From contig NZ_JADBEM010000001.1 of assembly GCF_014873875.1 (NCBI RefSeq), forward strand, positions 3,658,001 through 3,722,000: DNA of 64,000 nt. The letters run 5' to 3'. This document shows, in pieces, positions 41,260 through 49,140 of the stretch. Made by a program: the position numbers and the translations under genes. The notes below the pieces were generated by a model. The model made no database searches and was not told where the DNA came from. It worked only from the letters and a program-made list of their open reading frames with translations. The number at the start of each line of letters is the position of its first letter. The stretch's first letter is position 1. This DNA is from Actinopolymorpha pittospori (GTDB lineage Bacteria > Actinomycetota > Actinomycetes > Propionibacteriales > Actinopolymorphaceae).

Positions 41260-42546
41260 TCAGTGGAACGCCGGGTAGATCGGCAGCGGTTCGATCCCCG
41301 GCCAGGCCTGACGGACGGCCGTGCGGACGCGTTCCGCGAAGCCGACCAGGGGTGCGAGCCGCGGTTGGCGAACGGCCGCCTCGCCCAACTCGGTCAGCCG
41401 CTGGCCGACGATCTCGCGTCGGGAGCCGAGGTCGAAGTTCCACTCCTCGAAGCGCGGCCGCTCGGCGCCGTCCGGCTCCAGGGCCGCCGGCAGGTGCCAC
41501 GCGAGCGTCCACAGCGCCCAGAACGCCTGACTCGCGTCCAGTGCGGTCACGAAGTCGGGCCCGTCCGGGTCGCGGCCCGTCGCCTGCTGCCCAGCCGCGG
41601 CGAGGTGGCGCCGGTAGCGCTCGACGAGTGTGTCGGCCAGGCCGTCCGGGAGGCGGCGTACGCACCAGCAGGTCGGCATCACGGTCCGCACGTAGGCCAG
41701 GTCCAGCAGGGCGTGGCGGTAGTTGCCGAACTCCAGGTCGAACAGCCGGACGGCGCCCTCGGCGTCCACCTGGTTGTTGTCGGGGCAGCAATCCTGCGGG
41801 CTGTAGGCCTGCCAGGCAGGGTCCGCGAGCAGCTCGTCGATCCACCCGATGGCGGCCGCGAGGTCGGCGTCGAGGGTGAGGGACTCGTCCAGGGCGGCAA
41901 GGGCCGGAAAGAGCTGGCCCTTCGTCTGCTCGGCGAGCGTGGACATCGTGCTCGGCGGACCGAACGCGCCGCGCAGCCGGTCGTAGTCCGGTGTCCGGTC
42001 GAACGTCGCGAGGTGGATCCGGGCGAGCACGTCGACGTAGCCCTCCAGCGCGGCACGTGCCTGCTCCGGCGATCCGCCGAGCAGGACGTGGGCGAGGCTG
42101 CGGTCGGGGCCGAGATCCTCCAGCAGCAGGAAGCCGAGGTCGGCGTCGCCGCCGAGCAGGCGAGGGGTCGGCGGTGTCAGGGTGGACGGTGTCACGGTGG
42201 ACGGTGGGGTCGGGGTGGACAGGGTGGTCGAGGAGAGGAACGCGAGGCCCGCCCACTCGTTCCACAGGCGTGCCGCGGGGCTCCACAGGTCGGTGCCCGT
42301 CGGATCGAACTCGCCGTTCTCGCCACGGTGGGCCAGCTTGAGGATGGCTGACGTGAACGGCGCGCCCGTGAGCATCAGCCGGGCCACGTGGGCGTGCCCG
42401 TCCGGTCGGATCGGCTCGTAACCGGTCACCCGGACGTCGGCGTTGGTGTGTTCGCGCAAGAGGCGCGCCGCCTGTGCCGCCACACCCGCCGGGAGCGGAA
42501 GAGTGGTGTCTTCGGCGGCGAGGACGTTCTCGGGATCGGGCGCCAT
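41260..42546 (-). CDS. APH/choline-kinase-like phosphotransferase
   Basis: 428 residues with the aminoglycoside-phosphotransferase fold: LLLEDLGPDRSLAHVL (hinge), YSPQDCCPDNNQ in place of HGDxxxxN, and LFDLEFGNYRHALLDLAYV (metal Asp). The catalytic-loop His is Gln but the Asp and the second Asn remain. An N-lobe segment is interrupted by a Thr/Pro-rich run (STVTPSTLTPP). The phosphate acceptor is unknown; resistance should not be assumed. ATG 42546 lies six bases from a TACGCT box and has no ribosome binding site, suggesting a leaderless mRNA. Confidence 0.78.
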   Translation of the reverse strand: MAPDPENVLAAEDTTLPLPAGVAAQAARLLREHTNADVRVTGYEPIRPDGHAHVARLMLTGAPFTSAILKLAHRGENGEFDPTGTDLWSPAARLWNEWAGLAFLSSTTLSTPTPPSTVTPSTLTPPTPRLLGGDADLGFLLLEDLGPDRSLAHVLLGGSPEQARAALEGYVDVLARIHLATFDRTPDYDRLRGAFGPPSTMSTLAEQTKGQLFPALAALDESLTLDADLAAAIGWIDELLADPAWQAYSPQDCCPDNNQVDAEGAVRLFDLEFGNYRHALLDLAYVRTVMPTCWCVRRLPDGLADTLVERYRRHLAAAGQQATGRDPDGPDFVTALDASQAFWALWTLAWHLPAALEPDGAERPRFEEWNFDLGSRREIVGQRLTELGEAAVRQPRLAPLVGFAERVRTAVRQAWPGIEPLPIYPAFH

Positions 42547-42552
42547 CGGCGC

Positions 42553-42558
42553 AGCGTA
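42553..42558 (-). promoter_or_regulatory. -10 box TACGCT, leaderless phosphotransferase gene
   Basis: TACGCT on the minus strand followed by six bases and ATG 42546. Confidence 0.45.
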
Positions 42559-42603
42559 GGTGACGCCAACAGCGGAGTCACCCGGGTTTTGGCCGGCCGG
42601 CGG

Positions 42604-42990
42604 TCAGGGCTTGCTCGTGCCGGTCGGGCCGTCACTGTCGTCAGGGCCGAGCTCGCGCTCACGGCGTTCGAGGTCGGCCTGCCACTCGCGCAGGCGGTCG
42701 TCCTCCGCCCGCTGGTTCTCCTGCCGCAGTCTGGCGAGGAACTCCGGGTCGTCGTCGGGTGCGAGCTGGCGCGGCGCGACGTCGGGTGCGACGGGCATGA
42801 CGGTCCCCTCGTCGGTGGGACGTCCGAGGGCCAACCAGGTGAGTGCCCCGGCGATCGGGATGAACACGATGACCAGCGCCCACGTCCAGCGCGGTAGGAC
42901 CCGCACGCGGTCGCGGGGGCTCTGGGCCAGGTCGACCAGGGAGAAGACGAGGAGAACCAGGGCGACCAGGATGGGCAAGACTCGAAGCAC
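42604..42990 (-). CDS. Small membrane protein with PLD nuclease N-terminal (PLDc_N) domain
   Basis: 128 residues. Two membrane helices (VLPILVALVLLVFSLVDLA and WTWALVIVFIPIAGALTWLALG) frame the short RVLPRWTW loop typical of PLDc_N. An acidic, charged C-terminal half (RLRQENQRAEDDRLREWQADLERRERE), predicted coiled coil, extends into the cytoplasm. GTG 42990 has AGGGG upstream. Such proteins are common in actinobacteria but their function is unknown. Confidence 0.8.
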   Translation of the reverse strand: MLRVLPILVALVLLVFSLVDLAQSPRDRVRVLPRWTWALVIVFIPIAGALTWLALGRPTDEGTVMPVAPDVAPRQLAPDDDPEFLARLRQENQRAEDDRLREWQADLERRERELGPDDSDGPTGTSKP

Positions 42991-43495
42991 CGGAACCCCT
43001 CCTAGCGACTACGACAGGGTTTCGGGCAAGCGTAGCCGTCCGAGCATGGAACGGGCCCGACTCCGACGCCCCGGACGGCGCCCGAACGAGATCGGGAGCC
43101 GTCCAGGATCGGCGCGGAGCCGGGCCCAGCGGGGCAGGCGGGTGCCGGCGAGCCACGCGCGGGCTCAGCCGGACAGGTGGTCGCGGGCCTCAGCGGTGCC
43201 TGAGGACGAACCTGCGGACCCGGTGGCTGACCCGGCGGGCGCGGGATCCGTCGAGGTCGAGCGTGGCCGAACCCTGCGACGGTGTAGGGATGCGAGGTGA
43301 AGTGATGAGCGAGGTGGTGCCGAGGTGCGGAAGCTGACGGAGTGTGGGGAACTCCGGCGAACCGATGAACATCGTGGTGCTCGTGCCCCTTAGATCGATG
43401 GTGTATCCAGTAAGACGTCATCGATTCTAAGGCGAACGGCAGCCGAGCTCCAACGAATTAACGACCAATTATCGACTTCTGCGGAGGAAACCCTG
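42991..43495. other. 505-base gap upstream of the Lrp regulator
   Basis: No gene can be supported; minus-strand frames at 43002-43421 and 43190-43372 lack ribosome binding sites and family features. Near the Lrp gene TAGATCGATG (43391-43400) and CATCGATTCTA (43419-43429) form an almost perfect inverted repeat. The sequence from about 43430 to 43480 is AT-rich and probably holds the promoter. Confidence 0.5.
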
Positions 43496-43978
43496 ATGGA
43501 TGAGTTGGACGCGCGACTCGTCACCGCGCTGCGCGAGAACGCCCGGGCGTCCTACGCCGAGCTCGGCCGGCTGGTCGGGCTGTCCGGGCCGAGCGTCCAG
43601 GAGCGGGTCCGCCGGCTCGAGGAGCGCGGTGTCCTCACCGGCTACCGCGCGCTCGTCCGACCGGGCGCGGTCGGCCTCACCGTCACCTCCCTGATCGGGT
43701 TGCTGCTCTCCGACAACGCCGACCAGACGGCCGTCGTCGAGCGGCTCCAGGACGTACCCGAGATCGAGGACTGTTGGTTCGTCGCGGGGGAGGAGTCCTA
43801 CGTCGTGAAGGTCCGGGTCCGCGACGTGGACGCGCTGGAGGAGTTGCTCGGCCGGCTGCTGCGCGTCGACGGCATCAGTCGCACCCGCACCACCCTGGTC
43901 CTGTCCACCAAGTGGGAGGGGCGGCTGCCACTCGACGGGCTGGCAGGCGAGGTCGGCGCGACTTCGGTCGAGTCCTGA
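43496..43978 (+). CDS. Lrp/AsnC-family transcriptional regulator
   Basis: 160 residues. The N-terminal HTH is MDELDARLVTALRENARASYAELGRLVGLSGPSVQERVRRLEERGVLTGY; the C-terminal RAM ligand domain follows, with DCWFVAGEESYVVKVRVRD. Such regulators respond to amino acids. A GGAGG-like GCGGAGG precedes ATG 43496. The next gene, a threonine/serine dehydratase in the same direction, is the likely target. The inverted repeat 70-100 bases upstream is a candidate autoregulatory site. Confidence 0.92.
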   Translation: MDELDARLVTALRENARASYAELGRLVGLSGPSVQERVRRLEERGVLTGYRALVRPGAVGLTVTSLIGLLLSDNADQTAVVERLQDVPEIEDCWFVAGEESYVVKVRVRDVDALEELLGRLLRVDGISRTRTTLVLSTKWEGRLPLDGLAGEVGATSVES

Positions 43979-44079
43979 CCCCTACCGACACCGGTGCCGG
44001 CGACCGCTCACAGAACCGGATCAGGGGTCGACGCGACGTGACCGGGCGCGGGGTGTCCGGTCAGGTGTCGCGGGACCGG

Positions 44080-44085
44080 TAGCGT
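44080..44085 (+). promoter_or_regulatory. -10 box TAGCGT, leaderless dehydratase gene
   Basis: TAGCGT is followed by seven bases and ATG 44093; no Shine-Dalgarno sequence. Confidence 0.45.
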
Positions 44086-44092
44086 CTGCGGC

Positions 44093-45058
44093 ATGGCTGA
44101 GGAAAGCGCGTTGGTGACCCTGGACGACGTACGTGCGGCGGCGACCCGGATCGCCGACCGCGTGCTGCGGACGCCGCTCGTACCGGCGGCGTGGGGCGAC
44201 GAGGCCCACCCGCTCTGGCTCAAGCCGGAGAACCTGCAGGTCATCGGCGCCTTCAAGATCCGCGGTGCGCTCAACGCCATCGGCGCCCTGGACGAGGTGG
44301 CGCGGGCGCGCGGTGTCGTCACCCACTCCTCCGGCAACCACGCCCAGGCGGTCGCGTTGGCGGCCCGCGAGTACGGCCTGAAGGCGACCATCGTGATGCC
44401 GGAGCAGGCACCCGAGGTCAAGCTCGACGCCACCCGTGCCCTGGGCGGCGAGGTGGTCCTGGTGCCGCCCGCGGAGCGGGAGTCGCGGGTCGCCGAACTC
44501 GTCGCCGAGCACGGGTACGCCTACGTCCCGCCGTTCGACCACCCCGACATCATCGCCGGCCAGGGAACGATCGGCCTGGAGCTCCTCGCCGACCTGCCCG
44601 ACGTCGCCACGGTCCTGGTGCCGGTCTCCGGTGGTGGACTGCTGTCCGGCGTCGCCACCGCCGTCAAGGCACTGCGCCCGAACGTGCGGGTGCTCGGCTG
44701 CGAGCCGGAGTTGGCCGGCGACACCGCGGAGAGCTTCCGGCTCGGCGAGCGGCGCGTCTGGCCGGTCGAGCAGACCTACCGCACCATGGCCGACGCCCTT
44801 CGGGTCTGTGTCGGTGAACTCACCTGGGCGCACATCAGGGAACGCGTCGACGGCGTGCTCACCGTCACCGAGGACGAGATCGCCGAGGCGGTCCGGGTGC
44901 TGGCCACCCGGTCACGTCTGGTGGCCGAGCCCGGCGGTGCGGTCGCGGTCGCCGCCTACCTCGCCCACGCCGGCGAGCTGGACCACGGACCGGTCGTCGC
45001 GGTGGTGTCCGGCGGCAACATCGACCCGGCCCTGCTGGCCTCGCTGCTGGCGAGCTGA
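44093..45058 (+). CDS. PLP-dependent threonine/serine dehydratase
   Basis: 321 residues of fold type II. It deaminates threonine or serine to the 2-oxo acid and ammonia. LKPENLQVIGAFKIRGALNA holds the PLP Lys, SSGNHAQAVALAA binds the substrate carboxylate, and VPVSGGGLLSGVA binds the PLP phosphate. There is no C-terminal ACT domain, so it resembles the catabolic or short form rather than IlvA. The preceding Lrp regulator may control it, though it also appears to have its own leaderless promoter. Confidence 0.9.
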   Translation: MAEESALVTLDDVRAAATRIADRVLRTPLVPAAWGDEAHPLWLKPENLQVIGAFKIRGALNAIGALDEVARARGVVTHSSGNHAQAVALAAREYGLKATIVMPEQAPEVKLDATRALGGEVVLVPPAERESRVAELVAEHGYAYVPPFDHPDIIAGQGTIGLELLADLPDVATVLVPVSGGGLLSGVATAVKALRPNVRVLGCEPELAGDTAESFRLGERRVWPVEQTYRTMADALRVCVGELTWAHIRERVDGVLTVTEDEIAEAVRVLATRSRLVAEPGGAVAVAAYLAHAGELDHGPVVAVVSGGNIDPALLASLLAS

Positions 45059-45075
45059 CGTACGCTGCCTTGGTC

Positions 45076-45432
45076 GTGCGGTCATTTCTCGTTTACAGCC
45101 TGCTCCGGCTCGTCATCTTCCTGGCGTGCTTCGGAGTGCTCTTCGTGCTCTTCGGCGCCCAGGTGTCGCCGTCCTGGCTCGTCGCGCTGCCCGCGTTGCT
45201 CCTGACGTCCGGTCTGTCCTGGTTGCTGCTGCGTAAGCGCGGAGCCGACGCCGGCATGGCGATGACGAGCGGTGTGCAGGCGATGCGCCACCGGCTCGAC
45301 GCGGCGTCCCGCAAGGAGGACGTCGACCCGGTGGCTCGTGGTGGCCAGGCCGAGCAGGTCAGCCAGGTCGAGGAGATCGACCAGGCCGAGCAGATCGACC
45401 AGGTCGACCAGGCGCCCGACCGCAGGTCGTAG
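45076..45432 (+). CDS. Small membrane protein (DUF4229-like)
   Basis: 118 residues. Two membrane helices (LLRLVIFLACFGVLFVLFG and WLVALPALLLTSGLSWLLL) are followed by RKRGADAGMAM and a cytoplasmic tail. The tail ends in a Gln/Asp/Val-rich imperfect repeat (EEIDQAEQIDQVDQ) encoded by repeated DNA near 45350-45410. Function unknown. A TACGCT box at 45061-45066 just upstream suggests a leaderless start at GTG 45076; TTG 45070 is also in frame. Confidence 0.72.
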   Translation: MRSFLVYSLLRLVIFLACFGVLFVLFGAQVSPSWLVALPALLLTSGLSWLLLRKRGADAGMAMTSGVQAMRHRLDAASRKEDVDPVARGGQAEQVSQVEEIDQAEQIDQVDQAPDRRS

Positions 45433-45508
45433 GCCCCCCGCTCCCGCCCGCGCGACTCCGCGCCGTTTCCACAGGTACCCCGAGCTGATGCCTCCTCGGT
45501 GCTGAACG

Positions 45509-45544
45509 TGTACGCTCGTACAGAATTAGCTGTACGGCCGTACA
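45509..45544. promoter_or_regulatory. Two tandem palindromes TGTACG-NN-CGTACA upstream of the SMR exporter
   Basis: TGTACGCTCGTACA (45509-45522) and TGTACGGCCGTACA (45531-45544) share both half-sites and are 22 bp centre to centre, so they lie on the same face of the helix. They end 19 bases before ATG 45564. This is a likely operator pair for the TetR encoded downstream. Confidence 0.75.
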
Positions 45545-45563
45545 CATTCTGGTGAGGTGGCAG

Positions 45564-45887
45564 ATGGCCTGGTTGGTGTTGATCGCATCCGGATTCCTCG
45601 AGGCGGGTTGGGCGATCTCCCTGAAGCTCTCCGACGGGTTCAGCCGGTTGATCCCCTCGCTGACGTTCGCCGTGATGGCGATCCTGAGCCTGGCCGGGCT
45701 CGCCTGGGCGATGAAGCAGATCGACGTGGGTCCGGCGTACGCGGTGTGGACCGGGATCGGCGCGTCGCTCACAGCGGTGATCGGAATGGTGTTCCTGCAC
45801 GACGGCGTCTCGGTCCTGAAGATCGTGTCGCTGGTCCTCATCGTCGCCGGGGTGATCGGCCTCAACCTGGCGGGGGCGGGGCACTGA
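45564..45887 (+). CDS. SMR-family transporter of the Gdx/SugE type
   Basis: 107 residues with four membrane helices. GFLEAGWAISLKLSDGFSRL carries the essential membrane Glu and follows the Gdx (guanidinium exporter, formerly SugE) signature more than the QacE/EmrE one. GPAYAVWTGIGASLTAVIGMVFL is the conserved helix 3 region. These are proton-coupled small-cation exporters working as dimers. No guanidine riboswitch is seen upstream; instead there are two palindromic operators. GAGGTGG is just before ATG 45564. A TetR gene follows with overlap. Confidence 0.88.
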   Translation: MAWLVLIASGFLEAGWAISLKLSDGFSRLIPSLTFAVMAILSLAGLAWAMKQIDVGPAYAVWTGIGASLTAVIGMVFLHDGVSVLKIVSLVLIVAGVIGLNLAGAGH

Positions 45888-46495
45888 GCGCCGGAGCGTC
45901 GGGCTCGCCATCGGAGCGGGTACCGCGGCAGGAGCGCGGCCAGCAGCGACGGGACGCCCTGGTCGCCGCCGCGGCCGATCTCCTGGAGTCCGAGGGCTTC
46001 GACGCGGTGAGTCACCGGGCGGTGGCCCGGATCGCCGGCGTCCCGCTCGGCTCAACGACCTACTACTTCGCCTCCCTCGACGACCTGCGGGCGGCCGCGG
46101 CCAGTGCGCTGGCACAGCGCTGGGTCCGCCGGATGGCCCGCGCCGCGGACGCCGTCCGGGAGGGGACCTACGACCCCGCGGAGGCCGGCCGCCGGATCGC
46201 CCGCGCGGTGTTGCCGGGCGACCGGCGGGCGGTCCTCTCGGAGTACGAGCAGTTGCTCGCCGCGGCCCGCCACCCGGCCGTCGCGACGGTCCTGCGGGAG
46301 ATGCGGCCCGCGTTCGTCCAGGTGATCGACGACCTGCTGATCCGCACCGGCTGGGCCGGCCGGGTCCGAAGCGACGTCGTTCTCGCGGTCCTCGACGGCG
46401 CCGCCGTCAGCGCGCTGTCGGAGGGACGGGCGGACGTCCGCGAGTTCGGCGCCGGTCTGCTGGCCGAGCTTCTCGGCACCGTGGGCCGAAGCTGA
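45884..46495 (+). CDS. TetR-family regulator of the SMR exporter, probable CTG start
   Basis: About 203 residues. The HTH is RRDALVAAAADLLESEGFDAVSHRAVARIAGVPLGSTTYYFASLDDLRAAAA, followed by a TetR C-terminal domain. Between the exporter's stop and the HTH there is no in-frame ATG, GTG or TTG. A CTG at 45884 overlaps the stop as CTGA, with a purine-rich GGGGCGGGG before it, mirroring the GTGA and ATGA overlaps elsewhere. The likely role is repression of its own operon through the TGTACG palindromes upstream. Confidence 0.8.
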   Translation: MSAGASGSPSERVPRQERGQQRRDALVAAAADLLESEGFDAVSHRAVARIAGVPLGSTTYYFASLDDLRAAAASALAQRWVRRMARAADAVREGTYDPAEAGRRIARAVLPGDRRAVLSEYEQLLAAARHPAVATVLREMRPAFVQVIDDLLIRTGWAGRVRSDVVLAVLDGAAVSALSEGRADVREFGAGLLAELLGTVGRS

Positions 46496-46539
46496 GGTTC
46501 CAGCCCAGGAGCCGCGCGGGGGTGCGCCTCCGGTCCGGT

Positions 46540-46545
46540 TAGCCT
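46540..46545 (+). promoter_or_regulatory. -10 box TAGCCT, leaderless cysteine desulfhydrase gene
   Basis: TAGCCT is followed by six bases and ATG 46552; there is no Shine-Dalgarno sequence. Confidence 0.5.
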
Positions 46546-46551
46546 GCAGCC

Positions 46552-47646
46552 ATGCCAGCCGCCGTACCTGTGTCACGACGACCACCCCAGCGTTCCTGGG
46601 TGGCCGAGGCGATCCGCCGGGTGGAGGCGGACGCCAACCGGAGCGCCGACACCCACCTGCACGTCTTCCCGCTTCCGCAGGAGTGGGGGATCGAGCTCTA
46701 CCTCAAGGACGAGTCGGTCCACCCGACCGGCAGCCTCAAGCACCGGTTGGCCCGGTCGTTGTTCCTGTATTCCCTCGCCAGCGGCTGGCTGAGCGAGGGC
46801 ACGCCGGTCATCGAGGCCTCCAGCGGCTCCACCGCCGTGAGCGAGGCGTACTTCGCGCGGCTGCTCGGCCTGCCGTTCATCGCGGTGATGCCGGCGTACA
46901 CCAGCCCGGAGAAGATCGCGCTGATCGAGTTCTACGGCGGGCGATGTCATCTCATCGACGACCCTCGCGGCATCTACGCCGAGTCGAACCGGCTGGCCCA
47001 GGAGACCGGTGGCCACTTCATGGACCAGTTCACCTACGCCGAACGCGCGACCGACTGGCGGGGCAACAACAACATCGCCGAGAGCATCTTCGACCAGTTG
47101 GCCGCCGAACCGCACCCGGTGCCCCGCTGGATCGTGGTGGGCGCGGGCACCGGCGGCACCAGCGCCACGATCGGGCGGTACGTGCGGTACCGGCGGCACG
47201 AGACCGAACTGTGCGTCGTCGACCCGGACGGCTCGGCGTTCTACGAAGGGTGGTCACGCGGCGACGTCGGGGTGAGCGCCGTGGGCTCACGGATCGAGGG
47301 CATCGGGCGGCCCCGGGTCGAACCGTCGTTCGTGCCGGCGGTGGTCGACACCATGTTGCGGGTGCCGGACGCCGCGTCACTGGCGGCGATGCGCTACCTC
47401 GTCACGGTGACGGGCCAGCGGGCCGGTGGATCCACGGGCACCAACCTGTGGGGAGCGCTGACGCTCGTCGCGCGGATGCGGGCGGGCGGTGAGCGCGGCA
47501 GCGTGGTGACGCTGATCTGCGACGGCGGCGACCGGTACGCCCACACCTACTACGACGACGCGTGGGTCGCGGCACAGGGGCTGGACCTCGCGCCCTACAC
47601 GCGGCGGCTCGAGGCGTTCATGGCGTACGGCGGTCTCGAGCTCTGA
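46552..47646 (+). CDS. cds1: PLP-dependent L-cysteine desulfhydrase, Cds1-like
   Basis: 364 residues of the cysteine synthase superfamily. LKDESVHPTGSLKHRLAR holds the PLP Lys, EASSGSTAVSEAYFARLLG the substrate loop, and VGAGTGGTSATIGRYVRYR the phosphate loop. FMDQFTYAERATDWRGNNNIAES is characteristic of Cds1 (Rv3684), which degrades cysteine to pyruvate, ammonia and H2S. The H2S may feed the respiratory chain. The start lies six bases from a TAGCCT box with no ribosome binding site. Confidence 0.85.
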   Translation: MPAAVPVSRRPPQRSWVAEAIRRVEADANRSADTHLHVFPLPQEWGIELYLKDESVHPTGSLKHRLARSLFLYSLASGWLSEGTPVIEASSGSTAVSEAYFARLLGLPFIAVMPAYTSPEKIALIEFYGGRCHLIDDPRGIYAESNRLAQETGGHFMDQFTYAERATDWRGNNNIAESIFDQLAAEPHPVPRWIVVGAGTGGTSATIGRYVRYRRHETELCVVDPDGSAFYEGWSRGDVGVSAVGSRIEGIGRPRVEPSFVPAVVDTMLRVPDAASLAAMRYLVTVTGQRAGGSTGTNLWGALTLVARMRAGGERGSVVTLICDGGDRYAHTYYDDAWVAAQGLDLAPYTRRLEAFMAYGGLEL

Positions 47647-47856
47647 TCTTCCCGCTGGCGTCCGCGCCGGCCTTCGCGGCGCTCAGACCTTCGGCCCGGG
47701 CGTGCCCGTGGGCTCGTGCCTATGGTGGGTGCGGGGACGGGACGGGTAGCGCCGGCCAGCCGGCGCCCGAACCGGCCCCGTGGCCAGATCCGGCGGGTCG
47801 CGAGCGGCCCCGTCGCGCCGGATTACCGAAGGGCTGCCGAGGGTAGCGGGAAAGGT

Positions 47857-48075
47857 ATGACCGACGAACCGCGCCGTGACCCGCAGGGTAAGAACCGGTG
47901 GACCAAGGAAGGTGCCACGCCTGGCGAGGACCCGCGCGAGATCGACGAAGAACAGATCAACCCGGAGTACGTCCGCAGGCTGCAGGAGCGCCGGCACGTC
48001 TCCCATGCCGACGAGGCGACCGAGGACGACATGGGGACCTCCTCGAAGACGTCGGACCCGACCGAACGGCAGTGA
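47857..48075 (+). CDS. Small, highly charged hypothetical protein
   Basis: 72 residues with no hydrophobic core: MTDEPRRDPQGKNRWTKEGA at the start, then an acidic/basic mix including DEEQINPEYVRRLQERRHVSHADEAT. It looks intrinsically disordered. GGGAAAGG lies right before ATG 47857, supporting translation. I do not recognise it. The 210-base gap before it shows nothing else, and the gene stands alone, convergent with menA. Confidence 0.6.
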   Translation: MTDEPRRDPQGKNRWTKEGATPGEDPREIDEEQINPEYVRRLQERRHVSHADEATEDDMGTSSKTSDPTERQ

Positions 48076-48151
48076 GCGGGGGGCCCGCGTCGCGCGTCCC
48101 GTCGAGGCGATGATCACGGGTCGAGGCCATGATCGCGGGGCGCGACTTTCG

Positions 48152-49024
48152 TCAGGTGAGGATGAGGCCCACGGTGAGCAGGACCGCGTAGGCGAGCTCG
48201 GCCACGCCCGTGTCGCGCAGCACCGGGATGAGGGCGCGTCCGGTCGTGCCCCGCAGGATCGTCGCCACCGGGCGCAGTGCCAGCGGAACCGCGAGCAGGG
48301 CGAGCAGTGTCCACGGTGTCGTGGTGACCGCGAGTAGCAGCACCATGACGTACGCCACGGCCTGCAGGACGACGTACAGCGTCCGCGTCATCCGGTCGCC
48401 CATCACGACGGCGAGGGTGCGCTTGCCGCTCACCCGGTCGGTCGGGATGTCGCGGAGGTTGTTCGCGACGAGCAGGGCGCAGGTCTGCGCGCCGATGCCG
48501 AGCGCTCCGGCGACAGCCGGCCAGGTCACCGTGTCGGCCTGGACGAAGGTGGTCCCGATCACGGCGACCAGCCCGAAGAAGATGAAGACGCTGATCTCGC
48601 CGAGGGCGTTGTAGCCGTAGGGGCGCGCGCCGCCGGTGTAGAACCACGCCGCGGCGACGGCGGCCGCCCCGATCAGGATCAGCCACCACGCGGTGGTGAG
48701 GGCGAGTACGAGCCCGCAGACCGCCGCGAGGGCGAAGCACGCGAACGCCGCGGCCTTCACCGCCGCCGGCTTCGCCGCGCCGGAGCCGACGAGTCGCTGC
48801 GGGCCGACCCGATGGTCGTCGGTGCCGCGGATGCCGTCGGAATAGTCGTTGGCGTAGTTGGAGCCGACCTGGAGCGCCACGGACACGACGAGCGCGAGCG
48901 CGGCCTTCCACCAGACGAAGGCGTCGACGGCCGCGGCGGCCCCGGAACCGACCAGGACCGGGGTGATCGAGGCCGACCAGGTGCGCAGGCGAGCGCCTTC
49001 CAACCACTGTGCGGGAGTTGCCAC
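48152..49024 (-). CDS. menA: 1,4-dihydroxy-2-naphthoate polyprenyltransferase
   Basis: About 290 residues of the UbiA prenyltransferase family, with roughly eight membrane helices. It attaches the polyprenyl chain to DHNA, giving demethylmenaquinone. The two Asp-rich Mg2+ sites are NYANDYSDGIRGTDD and NNLRDIPTDRVSGKRTLAV. The start is inferred as GTG 49024 because the protein then begins ATPAQWLEGARLRTW, as relatives do; the frame extends to 49108, where an upstream ATG (49054) has no ribosome binding site. menE, menC and menD follow within 8 kb. Confidence 0.93.
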   Translation of the reverse strand: MATPAQWLEGARLRTWSASITPVLVGSGAAAAVDAFVWWKAALALVVSVALQVGSNYANDYSDGIRGTDDHRVGPQRLVGSGAAKPAAVKAAAFACFALAAVCGLVLALTTAWWLILIGAAAVAAAWFYTGGARPYGYNALGEISVFIFFGLVAVIGTTFVQADTVTWPAVAGALGIGAQTCALLVANNLRDIPTDRVSGKRTLAVVMGDRMTRTLYVVLQAVAYVMVLLLAVTTTPWTLLALLAVPLALRPVATILRGTTGRALIPVLRDTGVAELAYAVLLTVGLILT

Positions 49025-49140
49025 GATGGCGAAGTCTTTCAAGCGCCGCCGCATCAGGTGACGGGTGGGTCGGGACTTCGCTGCCCACTGTTGTCTCACC
49101 CGTCGCATTTCTGTATGAAATTGCGGTTTAAGGTATTGTC

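Noticed and set aside
41260..42546. Aminoglycoside resistance gene
   Set aside because: The fold is APH-like, but the catalytic-loop His is replaced and the context is housekeeping; resistance is not supported.
43002..43421. Minus-strand frames of 139 and 60 codons upstream of the Lrp gene
   Set aside because: No ribosome binding site near the starts, His/Pro-rich and Arg-rich translations, and no recognisable domain. A small real gene cannot be fully excluded.
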